Source: Streptococcus cristatus
GTDB lineage: Bacteria > Bacillota > Bacilli > Lactobacillales > Streptococcaceae
Assembly (NCBI RefSeq): GCF_003943815.1
Contig: NZ_RJNA01000004.1
Location: 62,825-115,284, forward strand
Direction of reading: 5' to 3'
DNA: 52,460 nucleotides
Shown: in pieces, positions 36,751-45,878 of the stretch
Position numbering within the stretch: position 1 is the first letter of the stretch
Layout: every line of letters begins with the position of its first letter
Notes under the pieces: generated by a model
Databases searched by the model: none
The model's input: the letters and a program-made list of their open reading frames with translations, nothing else
What the model was told of the DNA's origin: nothing
Made by a program: the position numbers and the translations under genes

Positions 36751-37704
36751 ATGAAAAAACTCACACCTGGTATGCACATTCGGGTCGTCAGTCCCTCGTC
36801 GTCAATCGAACGCCTTGGTGGCTTTGAAGCCAATCTAGCCGCCAAGGAGCGCTTGGAAAAGCTAGGGTTTACCGTATCTTTTTCAGAGCATTATCTGGAA
36901 AATGATATACTAGGCTCTGCCTCCATCGAAAGCCGAGTGGCAGACATTCATGCTGCCTTTTCGGATGACTCAGTTGATGCTATTCTGGCCACCATCGGCG
37001 GTTTCAACTGTAATGAGCTTTTGCCCCATCTGGACTTTGAGTTGATTGCTAGAAATCCTAAGATTTTCTGCGGCTACTCAGACACGACAGCCTTGCTCAA
37101 CGCTATCTATAGCAAGACCGGCATGAAAACTTACATGGGACCATCCTACTCCAGCTTTAAAATGGATGCCCTACAGGACTATCAAACCGAGAGCTGGCTC
37201 AAGGCCGTCAGCCAGACTTCTTATGAATTGACTCCCAGTGAAAAATGGGGCGACAATGCTTGGTATCTGCCCGATGCGCCACTGAGTTTCCATGAAACGG
37301 AATGGAAAGTCTATCATCACGGACAAGCCCAAGCCACTGTTATCGGCGGTAATCTCTCCACCTTCTCACTTCTGCGTGGAACACCTTATGCGCCAACAGA
37401 TGAAAACTATGTCCTCTTTGTTGAAGAGGCAGAGGAAGATGATTATGTGGAGTTTGACCGCAATCTTGCCGCCCTCCTTCAGGCCTATCCTAACCCGCAG
37501 GCTCTTCTCATCGGCCGCTTTCCAAAAGAATGTCAGATGACAGAGGAACTGCTCCTTTATATCTTGGATAAACATCCTATTCTAAAGACAATTCCTGTCC
37601 TCTATGACTTGGACTTTGCTCATACTCAGCCACTCTTTACCATCACCATCGGTGCTCAAGTGACGGTGGATACAGAGAAGATGTCTATCAAAATTGATGA
37701 ATAA
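36751..37704 (+). CDS. S66-family peptidase (LD-carboxypeptidase/MccF-like)
   Basis: 317 residues from ATG 36751 after AAGGAGG; the longer frame to 36715 has no ribosome site. Ser nucleophile in FCGYSDTTALLNAI, Glu in VLFVEEAEEDDY, and His in LDFAHTQPLFTITIGA, the Ser-Glu-His triad of S66. GGFNCNELLPHLDF is also typical. Family members cut murein LD-peptide bonds or detoxify microcin C. A cytoplasmic protein without a signal. It has its own promoter and terminator. Confidence 0.87.
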   Translation: MKKLTPGMHIRVVSPSSSIERLGGFEANLAAKERLEKLGFTVSFSEHYLENDILGSASIESRVADIHAAFSDDSVDAILATIGGFNCNELLPHLDFELIARNPKIFCGYSDTTALLNAIYSKTGMKTYMGPSYSSFKMDALQDYQTESWLKAVSQTSYELTPSEKWGDNAWYLPDAPLSFHETEWKVYHHGQAQATVIGGNLSTFSLLRGTPYAPTDENYVLFVEEAEEDDYVEFDRNLAALLQAYPNPQALLIGRFPKECQMTEELLLYILDKHPILKTIPVLYDLDFAHTQPLFTITIGAQVTVDTEKMSIKIDE

Positions 37705-37710
37705 ACAAGA

Positions 37711-37738
37711 GACGACCTCCAAACAAAAGGTCGTTTTT
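37711..37738 (+). terminator. Terminator of the S66 gene
   Basis: GACGACCT and AGGTCGTT pair, followed by TTT. Confidence 0.85.
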
Positions 37739-37743
37739 GATAT

Positions 37744-38994
37744 CTAAAAGTCATGAATCATCTCTAAACAGCGCTCCAAATCCACATCCCACTCCAGATG
37801 CTCAACTGTCCAAGGAATAAGGATGTCTGGTTCAATCCCCTTGTCTGTCATACCCTGTCCCTTATCAAGTGCTAGAGCGCGTGAAGTTGGAAAGTTCAAA
37901 CTATAGTCACCATAATCTACCTGACAGCAGTTAGAATAATCTAGTATTCCAAGAGTCGGGCGCCCCAGAACCGTCACCTTAGGAAAACATTTCATCATCT
38001 GGACAAAATTGTCTCCCGACGAAGCACAGTAGACATCTGCCAAGACAAAAATCTTCTCAGGATGGCTTCCTCCTTTCACATTAGGAAACATTTCCCTGTC
38101 CTCGCCTCCAAATTTAACATAGCCTTTGCCCCGATTGGCCTGCAGGTCTTGCATGATTATCTCCAACAAATCCTTCGTCTCCTGATTAATCCCTTCCTGC
38201 TGCACGTAGGCTTCAAAATCTTTCAAACGCAGGTCAACATTCCGCTCTGTGTAGAGAATTTCCATCCCTTCATCAGTCCAGCCCAAGTCAGAATAGACTT
38301 GCCCCTCAGAAAGAGCATAGTGGAGCAGGGGAAAATACAGCGAGTCCATCCCGCCAGTATTTTGACGGACATCAATCACCAGACAAGCAGCCCTCTTGAT
38401 AGTATCTTGTGCTTCCTGATAGAGTTTGTTGATGGCTTTCTCGTTCCTAAAGTCATCCAAACGGAGATAAATAACACCCTTTTCTAACTCTTTCCATTCA
38501 AATCGACTCTCTACAGGATTCTGGCTAGGCTCAACTGAAAGGATTTGCTCTACTCCTGCTCGCAAAACAGTCACTTGCCTAGCTTTTGAAATCAACTCGC
38601 TCCACTCACGGTAGTTTCGCTCAGGCGTTGAACTGGTAAAATACGCTCGGTGCATCCTATAAAACTCTTCTAGATGCTGTCCATCCAGTTTCACAATTTG
38701 ATCGCCCGCCTGCAAATTCGTATCTGCATTAGCCTGCTCAACATAAAGTCCTTGGATTGTTGAACGTAGAACAAAACCTTTTGGCTTAGCATATTTCTCC
38801 CGAAAAGCTACGTGGCCAATAACTCCGAAGCTAGCTAGATAAGTCTGAACCTGATAAAGAAAATCCTTTTCACTCATATCGTCTGAAATACATTCGCGAA
38901 AACCAGTCGGATCCGCACCGACAATATCCTTTTTAGTTGCCGAATCTTGGGTCATAATCGAAACAACATCTTCAAAAATAGCCGTTTTTCTCAT
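37744..38994 (-). CDS. S41-family peptidase (PDZ-containing)
   Basis: 416 residues from ATG 38994 after GAAGAGGAG. A PDZ-like middle (GLYVEQANADTNLQAGDQIVKLDG) and the C-terminal S41 fold with DVRQNTGGMDSLYFPLL and the nucleophile segment VYCASSGDNFVQMM. The usual Lys around the TFG(K)G loop is not obvious (RPTLGILDYS). No signal peptide is seen, so it may act in the cytoplasm, unlike CtpA-type enzymes. Substrate unknown. Confidence 0.78.
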   Translation of the reverse strand: MRKTAIFEDVVSIMTQDSATKKDIVGADPTGFRECISDDMSEKDFLYQVQTYLASFGVIGHVAFREKYAKPKGFVLRSTIQGLYVEQANADTNLQAGDQIVKLDGQHLEEFYRMHRAYFTSSTPERNYREWSELISKARQVTVLRAGVEQILSVEPSQNPVESRFEWKELEKGVIYLRLDDFRNEKAINKLYQEAQDTIKRAACLVIDVRQNTGGMDSLYFPLLHYALSEGQVYSDLGWTDEGMEILYTERNVDLRLKDFEAYVQQEGINQETKDLLEIIMQDLQANRGKGYVKFGGEDREMFPNVKGGSHPEKIFVLADVYCASSGDNFVQMMKCFPKVTVLGRPTLGILDYSNCCQVDYGDYSLNFPTSRALALDKGQGMTDKGIEPDILIPWTVEHLEWDVDLERCLEMIHDF

Positions 38995-39058
38995 CGTATT
39001 GCTCCTCTTCATTATTGAGACCAGTATATCATTTTTGTACATTTTATGCCGATTTAAA

Positions 39059-39096
39059 CAAAAAAATCTAAGCACAATCTCTGCTTAGATTTTTTT
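39059..39096 (-). terminator. Terminator after the lipoprotein gene
   Basis: AAAAATCTAAGC and GCTTAGATTTTT pair, with A/T runs on both sides. Confidence 0.88.
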
Positions 39097-39100
39097 CTAA

Positions 39101-40348
39101 TCAATGTCCACCGGGACCGCCACCTTGTCCGCCTGGAGCACCGCCACCAGGGCCATCGGCTGTGATTTCGGTTCGGGTTTGCCCATTGACCGTGATAGTC
39201 CCGCCCGTATAGGTAGCCTTACCATCAAAGTCAAAGGCAGACACAGTGGACGTGATAGCTAGGTTTCCGCCTGTCATGATGATATCGCCGTTGGAATCAA
39301 GGGCGTCTGTATCGCCTTGGCCGACCTCAACCTTGATGTCACCTCCAGTAATCTTAATGAAAATCTCAGCCCCAGTCGCTGTACTAGCCGCATTGATTCC
39401 ATCATCCGTCGCATAAAGGTCAAGTGTACCGCCATTAATCGTGACATTTGTTCCCTCTAAAGCTTCGACACTGGACTTGACTGTGATGGTGCCACCGTCG
39501 ATCACTGCTGCATTGCTGGCATGAAGACCGTCATCGCCAGCATTAATCGTAATGGTACCAGACTGAATATAGAGATTTCCGAGCGAGGTGTCCTCGTCAT
39601 TATCTGCATGGATCGCATCCTCCGTCGCAGTAATATCCAGACTAGCCTCCTTGATGTTGATGGCATCATTGGCTGACAAGCCATTCTTGTAGCCTTTAAT
39701 CGTATAAGTCCCGCCTGTAATGCGCAGGTCATCATTAGACTCGACCGCGTTACCGTATTTTCCTTCGATGGTCAGACTGCCTGAGCCGTTAAAGGTCAAG
39801 TCATCCTTACTGTAAATGGCCGCATCGTAGTCAGTATTGGTGTGATTGGCTGAGTCAAAAATGCTATTCTTGCTGCCTTCAGCTAGGGTAATGAAGGTCT
39901 TATCTGCATTTTCTACCACAATCGCTGCATCCGTCCCTGTCATGGTTACACCATCCAAGACGATTTGCACCTTGTCTTGATCGCCAGCCTTGACAACAAT
40001 CTGAACATTTTCACTGCTGCCAGAGAGGACATAGGTTCCAGCTGCCGTAATGGTCACCGTGGAGCCAGAAACGCTCGCTCCGTCAGCAGAGGTCTTGGCT
40101 GTAGAGCCGCTCAAGCTAATCTTGGTCGCTGTCGACTCATCATAAGAAGCATCCTGATCACGATCCGTGAAATAGCTAGATGTATCTGTCTTTGTCGTAC
40201 TAGTAGCCGTTTGCGTGGTCGCAGCACTAGCACTCGCACTAGTACTGGACTGGCTGGTCAAGCTGCAAGCTCCCAAGGTGACACTCATTAGCGCTAGGGG
40301 CACCATTAGTTTTATTTTCTGAAATATTTTTTTCTTGCCTGTTTTCAT
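39101..40348 (-). CDS. Lipoprotein with carbohydrate-binding beta-helix (Cthe_2159-like)
   Basis: 415 residues. Lipoprotein signal with the lipobox SVTLGACS, a Ser/Thr/Ala linker, then repeating beta-strand turns (GTYVLSGSSENVQIVV, AAIYSKDDLTFNGSGSLTI, AVESNDDLRITGGTYTI, DGLHASNAAVIDGGTITV, DGINAAS) typical of the Cthe_2159 calcium-dependent polysaccharide-binding family, and a Gly/Pro-rich C-terminus ending in GGPGGH. Anchored outside. Last gene of the trio with VTC and DUF4956. Confidence 0.85.
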   Translation of the reverse strand: MKTGKKKIFQKIKLMVPLALMSVTLGACSLTSQSSTSASASAATTQTATSTTKTDTSSYFTDRDQDASYDESTATKISLSGSTAKTSADGASVSGSTVTITAAGTYVLSGSSENVQIVVKAGDQDKVQIVLDGVTMTGTDAAIVVENADKTFITLAEGSKNSIFDSANHTNTDYDAAIYSKDDLTFNGSGSLTIEGKYGNAVESNDDLRITGGTYTIKGYKNGLSANDAINIKEASLDITATEDAIHADNDEDTSLGNLYIQSGTITINAGDDGLHASNAAVIDGGTITVKSSVEALEGTNVTINGGTLDLYATDDGINAASTATGAEIFIKITGGDIKVEVGQGDTDALDSNGDIIMTGGNLAITSTVSAFDFDGKATYTGGTITVNGQTRTEITADGPGGGAPGGQGGGPGGH

Positions 40349-40366
40349 GATTGGCCTCTTTCCTAG

Positions 40367-41047
40367 TTATAATTCATTTTCTTTCGTGATATAGCGGCTG
40401 ATGGCAATCTCTAGATTTCCATTGCGCGTACGTAGGGCATCGATGAGTTCTTTTTCGGTCATTTGACCATTCAGCTGAATGAGGTATTTAATCTTGAACA
40501 AACTTCCCATATCAGAGGTTTTGACATTAGCCAGTTCGACATGATTGGCAGCTTTGTTGAAAATATCATCAAAAATGCTTTCATAGTCCAGACTTTCTGG
40601 TATGACGATAGTCAGCTGGCGCATGGAATGCTTCATCTGCCCGAAATTGACCACCTCAAGCAGCAGCATGACGAGCGACATGATGAGGGTAAAGACGGTC
40701 GCAAAGACCAGATAGCCCATTCCGATGGCAATCCCGATTGTCATGACTAGGAAAATGGACACCAGCTCCTTGGCCCCTCCCGGTGCGGAACGGAAACGAA
40801 TCAAGCTGAAGGCCCCCATGACGGCAACCCCTGCTCCCAGACTTCCATTGACCAAGAAAATCACAATTGCAATCAAGGTCGGCAAAAGCGCCAAACTCAT
40901 CACAAAGGATTTGCTGTAAACCGTCTTAAACTGGTAAACCTTGGCAACGACTAAGCCCAAAAGCAAGGACACTCCGATTGCCAGCAGCATCATAGCCGGA
41001 TCTACGGCCGTATCGGTGAAAATATCATAAAATAAGTGACTAAGCAT
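40367..41047 (-). CDS. DUF4956 membrane protein
   Basis: 226 residues. Four hydrophobic segments in the first half (for example AMMLLAIGVSLLLGLVVAKV, and the conserved GAFSLIRFRSAPGGAKELVSIFL), then a cytoplasmic ferredoxin-like tail. DUF4956 is regularly encoded beside VTC-domain proteins. Its start overlaps the VTC gene by 8 bp. Confidence 0.88.
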   Translation of the reverse strand: MLSHLFYDIFTDTAVDPAMMLLAIGVSLLLGLVVAKVYQFKTVYSKSFVMSLALLPTLIAIVIFLVNGSLGAGVAVMGAFSLIRFRSAPGGAKELVSIFLVMTIGIAIGMGYLVFATVFTLIMSLVMLLLEVVNFGQMKHSMRQLTIVIPESLDYESIFDDIFNKAANHVELANVKTSDMGSLFKIKYLIQLNGQMTEKELIDALRTRNGNLEIAISRYITKENEL

Positions 41048-41765
41048 GATTTACAACTCCTTTATAGTCTGTCGTTTTCTTGTAAGCAACCCCGTATTTG
41101 GAAAAGGAACTTGGAAAGACCTGATGGCGATCCAGAATCTCACTCAGCCAGAGCGGATAGGCTCCTGGCACCTTAACTTCCATAATCACATGATGATCCG
41201 GCAGAAGATTTTCCCCGTAATGACCATGCAAGAGGCTCAAATCATAATTGCGGTAGGTCAAATCGTGGTCAATGGTAATCCGAACATTGGGATCCTCAAT
41301 CCCCTTCATAGAATAACGATTGTAGTAAATATACATCATGGGCTGCAGGCCACCGTAGCGCTGACTCAGCCAGTCGATTTCCTCACGAATCTGACAATCC
41401 TCAATCTTACTGTGATCGCCCTCCAAGTAAGCCTCGGCAGCGACTAAATCTGTCGAAATGCGGCGTTTGTAGACAATCTTGCGCACTTTTTTCTTGATTT
41501 CCAAAAAGACTTGACTGTCTTCTCTCGGCTTTTCATCGTAGGTCCGCACGCGCAATTTTTCTTTAAAATAAGGCTTTTCCAAGGACTCACGAATCATTTG
41601 ATAGGTCGGGGTGTCGTAGTAAAGATTGTTGATGGTCGAGTAAGCATGCTCATCCTCCACCAGATGGCTTTCAAACTTGGTCAATAAATCAGCCAAAGTT
41701 TCTTTGGAAATAATATATTTGGTTTCAAATCGTTGAAATTTGTCTTTAAATGTTTTTTTAGCCAT
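41040..41765 (-). CDS. VTC-domain protein (polyphosphate polymerase-like)
   Basis: 241 residues. FETKYIISKETLADLL, LRVRTYD, FLEIKKKVRKIVYKRRI, an ITIDHDLTYR strand, IMEVKVPG and the C-terminal SSFSKYGVAYKK are the basic/acidic tunnel residues of VTC/CYTH-like enzymes that make polyphosphate from ATP in yeast. The bacterial members with DUF4956 are uncharacterised or poorly characterised. RBS AAAGAGG. First gene of the trio. Confidence 0.87.
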   Translation of the reverse strand: MAKKTFKDKFQRFETKYIISKETLADLLTKFESHLVEDEHAYSTINNLYYDTPTYQMIRESLEKPYFKEKLRVRTYDEKPREDSQVFLEIKKKVRKIVYKRRISTDLVAAEAYLEGDHSKIEDCQIREEIDWLSQRYGGLQPMMYIYYNRYSMKGIEDPNVRITIDHDLTYRNYDLSLLHGHYGENLLPDHHVIMEVKVPGAYPLWLSEILDRHQVFPSSFSKYGVAYKKTTDYKGVVNHA

Positions 41766-41914
41766 GGGTTTTTCCTCTTTCTTGTAACTAGAGCCATTTT
41801 ACGGATGAAAACTTAAAGCAAGGCTAAAGAAAACTTAAAGAAAACAAAACATTATTATTTTCATACTGAATAAAATAGACTTGTGGAGAAAATCTATACA
41901 ATAAAATTCTCTGC

Positions 41915-41930
41915 TGTTTCACGTGAAACA
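41915..41930. promoter_or_regulatory. parS site (ParB/Spo0J-binding)
   Basis: TGTTTCACGTGAAACA is a perfect 16-bp palindrome and an exact match to the Firmicutes parS consensus TGTTNCACGTGAAACA. Intergenic, right beside the YhgE terminator. Confidence 0.9.
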
Positions 41931-41932
41931 AA

Positions 41933-41964
41933 AAAACTTGGTTCTGTTCACAAAACCAAGTTGT
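41933..41964 (-). terminator. Terminator of the YhgE/Pip gene
   Basis: AACTTGGTT and AACCAAGTT pair, followed by TTTTT on the minus strand. Confidence 0.82.
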
Positions 41965-42002
41965 TCCTTTCGAAGAGAAAATAGTCTGCGCTCTTCTCTA
42001 TC

Positions 42003-44402
42003 TTAAATGATTTTCTTCTTATCAGGACGATAGGCCATTATGCCTAAGGTCATGAAAAGCAGTAAAGTCGCGGTCAAGAAAGCTAGTTGGCCACCGATTT
42101 GACCATTCATCGAGATCGTTTCCCGCAGTCCTGACACCGCATAGCTCATCGGTAAGATTGGGTTGAGCTTTTGGAAGATTTCTGCCGTTAGAGGCAGCGG
42201 ATAAGTACCAGCGCTAGAAGCCAGTTGCAGGAGCAAGAGGATCAAGGAGATAAAGGCCCCGACCTTACTATCCCAAGTGACTAGAGCCGTCACAACTGCC
42301 ATAAAGGCCATGCTGGCTAAAACAGTCAAGGCCAGCGTCATCCATTCGTAGTTGGCCTCAAGACCAATCAAATGAACCGCTCCATAAACCAAGATGCCAG
42401 CCAAAACAGAAATCAAACCATTGACCTCCAGACGAGCCTTGAGCCAAGCTTTGCGAGAAGCTGGAACTTGACCAGAAGGGAGCGTGCCGAAAATAACATT
42501 GGTCGAAATCGCTGCTACAAAAAGAGCAACAGAAATCATGTAGGGGGCCATACCAACACCATTTTTACCAACCTGATCTTTATCTGTCTTTTTCAGCTCG
42601 ACAGGGCCAGCCAAGGCGGCCGCATTGTCCTCTGTCACTGAAAGCTCGGATAATTGCCCCTTGGCACCCGTCAACCCTGTATTTAGAGTCTGAGCACCGA
42701 TTGATAAATCTCCCAGCCCACTAGTTAAAGTGAGACCACCAGTCGCTAACTGCTGAGAACCATCCGCCATTTGAGTGGCACCCGTAGATAATGTTTGCAT
42801 CCCTGTGACCAAAGTAGATGATTTATCATTTAATTGAGAGAGGCCTGAGCTGATTTGACCGATTCCTGAAGTCACTTGGTCATTATGGTTCGCTAGATTG
42901 GCCGCTCCTTGAGAAAGCTGATCGACACCTGTAGTATAAGCCGCTACTCCCTGAGCTACTTGAGAAAGGCCACCTGTATAAGCCGTAATGCCTTGAGAAA
43001 GGGTCGCTGAACCAGTGCTGGCAGAGGACAAGGCGTCATTTACCTGACCCAAGCCACCGTAAAGACCACTAATCATAGCTGAAGCACCTGGCAGGACTTG
43101 GTTGGCCGCTGCCGACAGCTGACTTGCCTGACCACTGGCCGTTTGCAAACCTTGCAGATTCGTCTGGATAGCTTGGACTTCCTGTACAATAGTTGCCGCT
43201 GCACTACTGCTAGAATCAGCACCACCTGCTAGAGCGGCTTTTAGTTCTTCTTGCTCACTGGCAGAAAGTTTTTGGTAAGCAGCTGTGCCTTCTAAAGCGG
43301 CCACGGCTGCAGCCCGATCACTTTGCGCACTACTTGCCAAAGACTGGGCGTTGGTCGCAATCGTCGTGAGAGAAGCCGCAATTGTTTCCGTTGGCAAGCT
43401 CGTTCCCGATGTGGCATTTTGAATGGCCGTATTGAGCTGATCTAGACCTGTCGTCAACTGAGCAACCTTTTCTTGATTAGCAGTAACACTGCTATTAACA
43501 GATGATTGCAGTTCTGCTAAACCGCTGTTTAAGCGCTCCACACCAGCAACTAATTCCTGTGAATTGCCCGTTAGTTGGTTGGTTCCATTCAGTAATGTTT
43601 GTGACTGAGTGGTTAATTGACTGGCACCAGCTGAAAGCTGCCCAACTCCATCTGTATATTCCGTCATCTTGCTAGTAAAAGTCGGCAAGCCGGCATTGAT
43701 CTGAGCCACTCCGTTTGTGTATGCTACCAGACCAGTCGATAGCGCTGTAGCTCCATCTGAGAAAGTGAGGCTGGACTGAGCTAGGCTTTCCAAGTTAGTA
43801 GACAGTTTTTGGCTGCCATTTGCCAGTTCCTGACTGCCTTCGGCCAATTTAGCTGTGCCATCTGCGGCTGTTCCAAGTCCACCTTTTAGCTTATCCATAC
43901 TCGCAAAAAGGCTTGTCACATAGCTGTTTGTAATCTTCTGACTGACCGATTGCTTCATCGAAGTCATGGCAGAATCACTCATTTTACTAGCGATAAAACT
44001 ATGACCACTGGATGTTTGGTAGTGGATCGTAACTTGCTTAGGCTGATTGCTCAAGATACTAGCCGCATTGGCTGATAGATCCTTAGGAAGAGTCACCACC
44101 ATGTAATAGTCGCCCTTTTCCAATCCCTTCTCTGCCTGATCCTTATCCACAAAATGAAAATCCATCGCTACATTTTTCTTCATATCTTGTACCATATCTG
44201 AACCAATGGACAAGTCTTTTCCATACAAGCTCGCCTTCTGGTCCTGATTGACCACCGCTACTGGCAAATCAGAAAGTTTGCCATACGGATCCCACATAGA
44301 GCTCAAAAAAATCACATTATACAAGGCTGGAATCAAGGCAACCCCCAGCATGACTACAATAATCTTCGGTTTTTTGAAGATCGCTTTCCATTCTTTGAAC
44401 AT
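42003..44402 (-). CDS. YhgE/Pip-family membrane protein
   Basis: 799 residues from ATG 44402 after AAAAAAGGAGAAAAG. N-terminal membrane helix with FKKPKIIVVMLGVALIPALYN, then a Pip domain (AVVNQDQKASLYGKDLSIG), long stretches of roughly 7-11-residue repeats rich in LSxGxxQLxxG (residues about 190-600), and five or so C-terminal membrane helices of ABC-2 type. Related in architecture to EsaA/YueB phage receptors. Divergent from a TetR gene. Function in streptococci unclear. Confidence 0.88.
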   Translation of the reverse strand: MFKEWKAIFKKPKIIVVMLGVALIPALYNVIFLSSMWDPYGKLSDLPVAVVNQDQKASLYGKDLSIGSDMVQDMKKNVAMDFHFVDKDQAEKGLEKGDYYMVVTLPKDLSANAASILSNQPKQVTIHYQTSSGHSFIASKMSDSAMTSMKQSVSQKITNSYVTSLFASMDKLKGGLGTAADGTAKLAEGSQELANGSQKLSTNLESLAQSSLTFSDGATALSTGLVAYTNGVAQINAGLPTFTSKMTEYTDGVGQLSAGASQLTTQSQTLLNGTNQLTGNSQELVAGVERLNSGLAELQSSVNSSVTANQEKVAQLTTGLDQLNTAIQNATSGTSLPTETIAASLTTIATNAQSLASSAQSDRAAAVAALEGTAAYQKLSASEQEELKAALAGGADSSSSAAATIVQEVQAIQTNLQGLQTASGQASQLSAAANQVLPGASAMISGLYGGLGQVNDALSSASTGSATLSQGITAYTGGLSQVAQGVAAYTTGVDQLSQGAANLANHNDQVTSGIGQISSGLSQLNDKSSTLVTGMQTLSTGATQMADGSQQLATGGLTLTSGLGDLSIGAQTLNTGLTGAKGQLSELSVTEDNAAALAGPVELKKTDKDQVGKNGVGMAPYMISVALFVAAISTNVIFGTLPSGQVPASRKAWLKARLEVNGLISVLAGILVYGAVHLIGLEANYEWMTLALTVLASMAFMAVVTALVTWDSKVGAFISLILLLLQLASSAGTYPLPLTAEIFQKLNPILPMSYAVSGLRETISMNGQIGGQLAFLTATLLLFMTLGIMAYRPDKKKII

Positions 44403-44418
44403 CTTTTCTCCTTTTTTA

Positions 44419-44508
44419 TACACATTGTCTAAAAATTTGATATAATAGATTATACACAATAAAAAAATTAAGGCAAGCAGAAAAATCTATTTTTGTACAC
44501 CTTGTCTA
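44419..44508. promoter_or_regulatory. Operators between YhgE and its TetR regulator
   Basis: TACACATTGTCTA (44419-44431, near-perfect palindrome) and TACACCTTGTCTA (44496-44508) are repeated 77 bp apart, each next to one of the divergent genes. TATAAT-like boxes follow both. Probable TetR binding sites. Confidence 0.6.
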
Positions 44509-44543
44509 ATTTTGTATAATTCAATAACAAAGGAAAAATTGAA

Positions 44544-45074
44544 ATGACAGAAAGTAATAAACGTAAAAAAACCAAGGCCATCATTGAGAAGGCTATGGTT
44601 GACTTATTGCATCAGGAGTCTTTTAACCACATCACAACAGTCGAATTGGCGCGAGCCGCCGGTATCAGTCGCAGTAGCTTTTATACTCACTACAAGGATA
44701 AATATGATATGATTGAGCGCTATCAGCAAGGGCTCTTTCATCAACTAGAATACATCTTTGAGCACAATCGTGAAGATGTCGCAGTCGCTATCACAGAGGT
44801 CTTTCAATTCCTGACCCAAGAGCCTCTTCTGGCTGCTCTCTTGACGGAAAATGGTACTAGAGAAATCCAAAATTTCCTGCGCCATAAGCTCCAATCCTTA
44901 CTTTCCCAAATCCTACAGGAACGGTTTCGCAATAAAGCTTTCAATCAAATCGAAAAGGAATACGGCATCGTCTACCTCGTTAATGCTTTCTTTGGCGTCT
45001 ACCAAATGTGGATAGCTAGAGGCAGTAAGGAAAGCCCGGAACAAATGGCTAATCTTCTTTTAAAGATGCTATAA
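44544..45074 (+). CDS. TetR-family regulator
   Basis: 176 residues. HTH TKAIIEKAMVDLLHQESFNHITTVELARAAGISRSSFYTHYKDKYDMIER (residues 9-58), TetR_C_7-like ligand domain. Divergent from the YhgE/Pip gene, which it likely represses. Own terminator. Confidence 0.9.
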   Translation: MTESNKRKKTKAIIEKAMVDLLHQESFNHITTVELARAAGISRSSFYTHYKDKYDMIERYQQGLFHQLEYIFEHNREDVAVAITEVFQFLTQEPLLAALLTENGTREIQNFLRHKLQSLLSQILQERFRNKAFNQIEKEYGIVYLVNAFFGVYQMWIARGSKESPEQMANLLLKML

Positions 45075-45090
45075 AACTCAACAACTAATA

Positions 45091-45123
45091 AAGGCTGGGA
45101 CAAGATATCCCAGCCTCTTTTTG
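45091..45123 (+). terminator. Terminator of the TetR gene
   Basis: AGGCTGGGA and TCCCAGCCT pair, followed by CTTTTTG. Confidence 0.88.
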
Positions 45124-45375
45124 TTAATCGAATAAAAAAGAAGCCGAAATCGGCTTCTGAATAAATTTCCAATAGAAATTAAAGCATTTTGTTATCTTCC
45201 TATTAATAGGTACAGAAAAACAGGCCTAAGCCTGCTCAGTTTTTTACCTTGTTTCTACAAAAGTTTATTGCTTACAAATAAGTAGAGAAAATGCAAAGGG
45301 TAACTAAAAGGGGAATTAAATCGATGAGTTCAGTAAGCAAGTAAATTGCACCTGTTATAGGTGCTTTTTCTTCTA
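45124..45375. other. Hairpin-rich intergenic region at the island edge
   Basis: Three stem-loops and no convincing gene. AGAAGCCGA/TCGGCTTCT (45138-45157). CAGGC/GCCTG at about 45220-45233, whose minus-strand T-run suits termination of the DUF2335 transcript. GCACCT/AGGTGC (45346-45362) with plus-strand T residues. A 17-codon plus-strand ORF precedes the last one; too short to call. Confidence 0.55.
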
Positions 45376-45878
45376 TTACTCTTTTTCTTCAAGGTTTTTA
45401 TCATCTCTTGCTTTACTCTTCTTAAATACACTAATATAAGCCACAGCACTTGCTAATAAGATACCTAACCCTTGTATATTTTTGTTGTTATAAATAAGGA
45501 ACATCGAACCTATTACAATTATTATTCCTATTATTCCGGCAAAAATGACACCCAAAAGAGCATCTCTGTTATTGCAGTAACAACTTTTTTCTCTAAATCC
45601 ATACGGTGTGTAGACTGTTGTTCCGCCATTTTCATTATTCTATCTGCACCGTTAGGAATTGAAGCATTAAACTCCTTTAATAGATGTGGAGGAGGAATTG
45701 GCCCTGAATAACTCATGCTTTCAACACGTTGAGCTATCAGTTTATCTGTGACTTCTTCTCGAACATCTGTTGGTTGTTTTTCGATGAATTCTGTAACTTG
45801 ATGAGCCGTTGTAAGGTTAGATTTAGAATTAGGGTTGGAGCTAGGCTTGTGCTTTGACTTCTTTTTTGAATTGCTCAT
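45376..45878 (-). pseudogene. DUF2335 membrane protein gene, frameshifted
   Basis: Starts at ATG 45878 after AGGGGGG. N-terminal basic Ser/Lys-rich region, then IPPPHLLKEFNASIPNGADRIMKMAEQQSTHRMDLEKK, the DUF2335 signature. The open frame ends at 45531 without the expected membrane segments, but they are present in the next frame from about 45575 (NNRDALLGVIFAGIIGIIIV, a second helix, and a charged end DDKNLEEKE, stop 45376-45378). One base was lost or gained near 45575-45580, or there is a sequencing error. Part of the accessory island. Confidence 0.75.

Noticed and set aside
39965..40291. Plus-strand ORF opposite the beta-helix lipoprotein
   Set aside because: Antisense shadow caused by repeated GC-rich codons of the lipoprotein gene.
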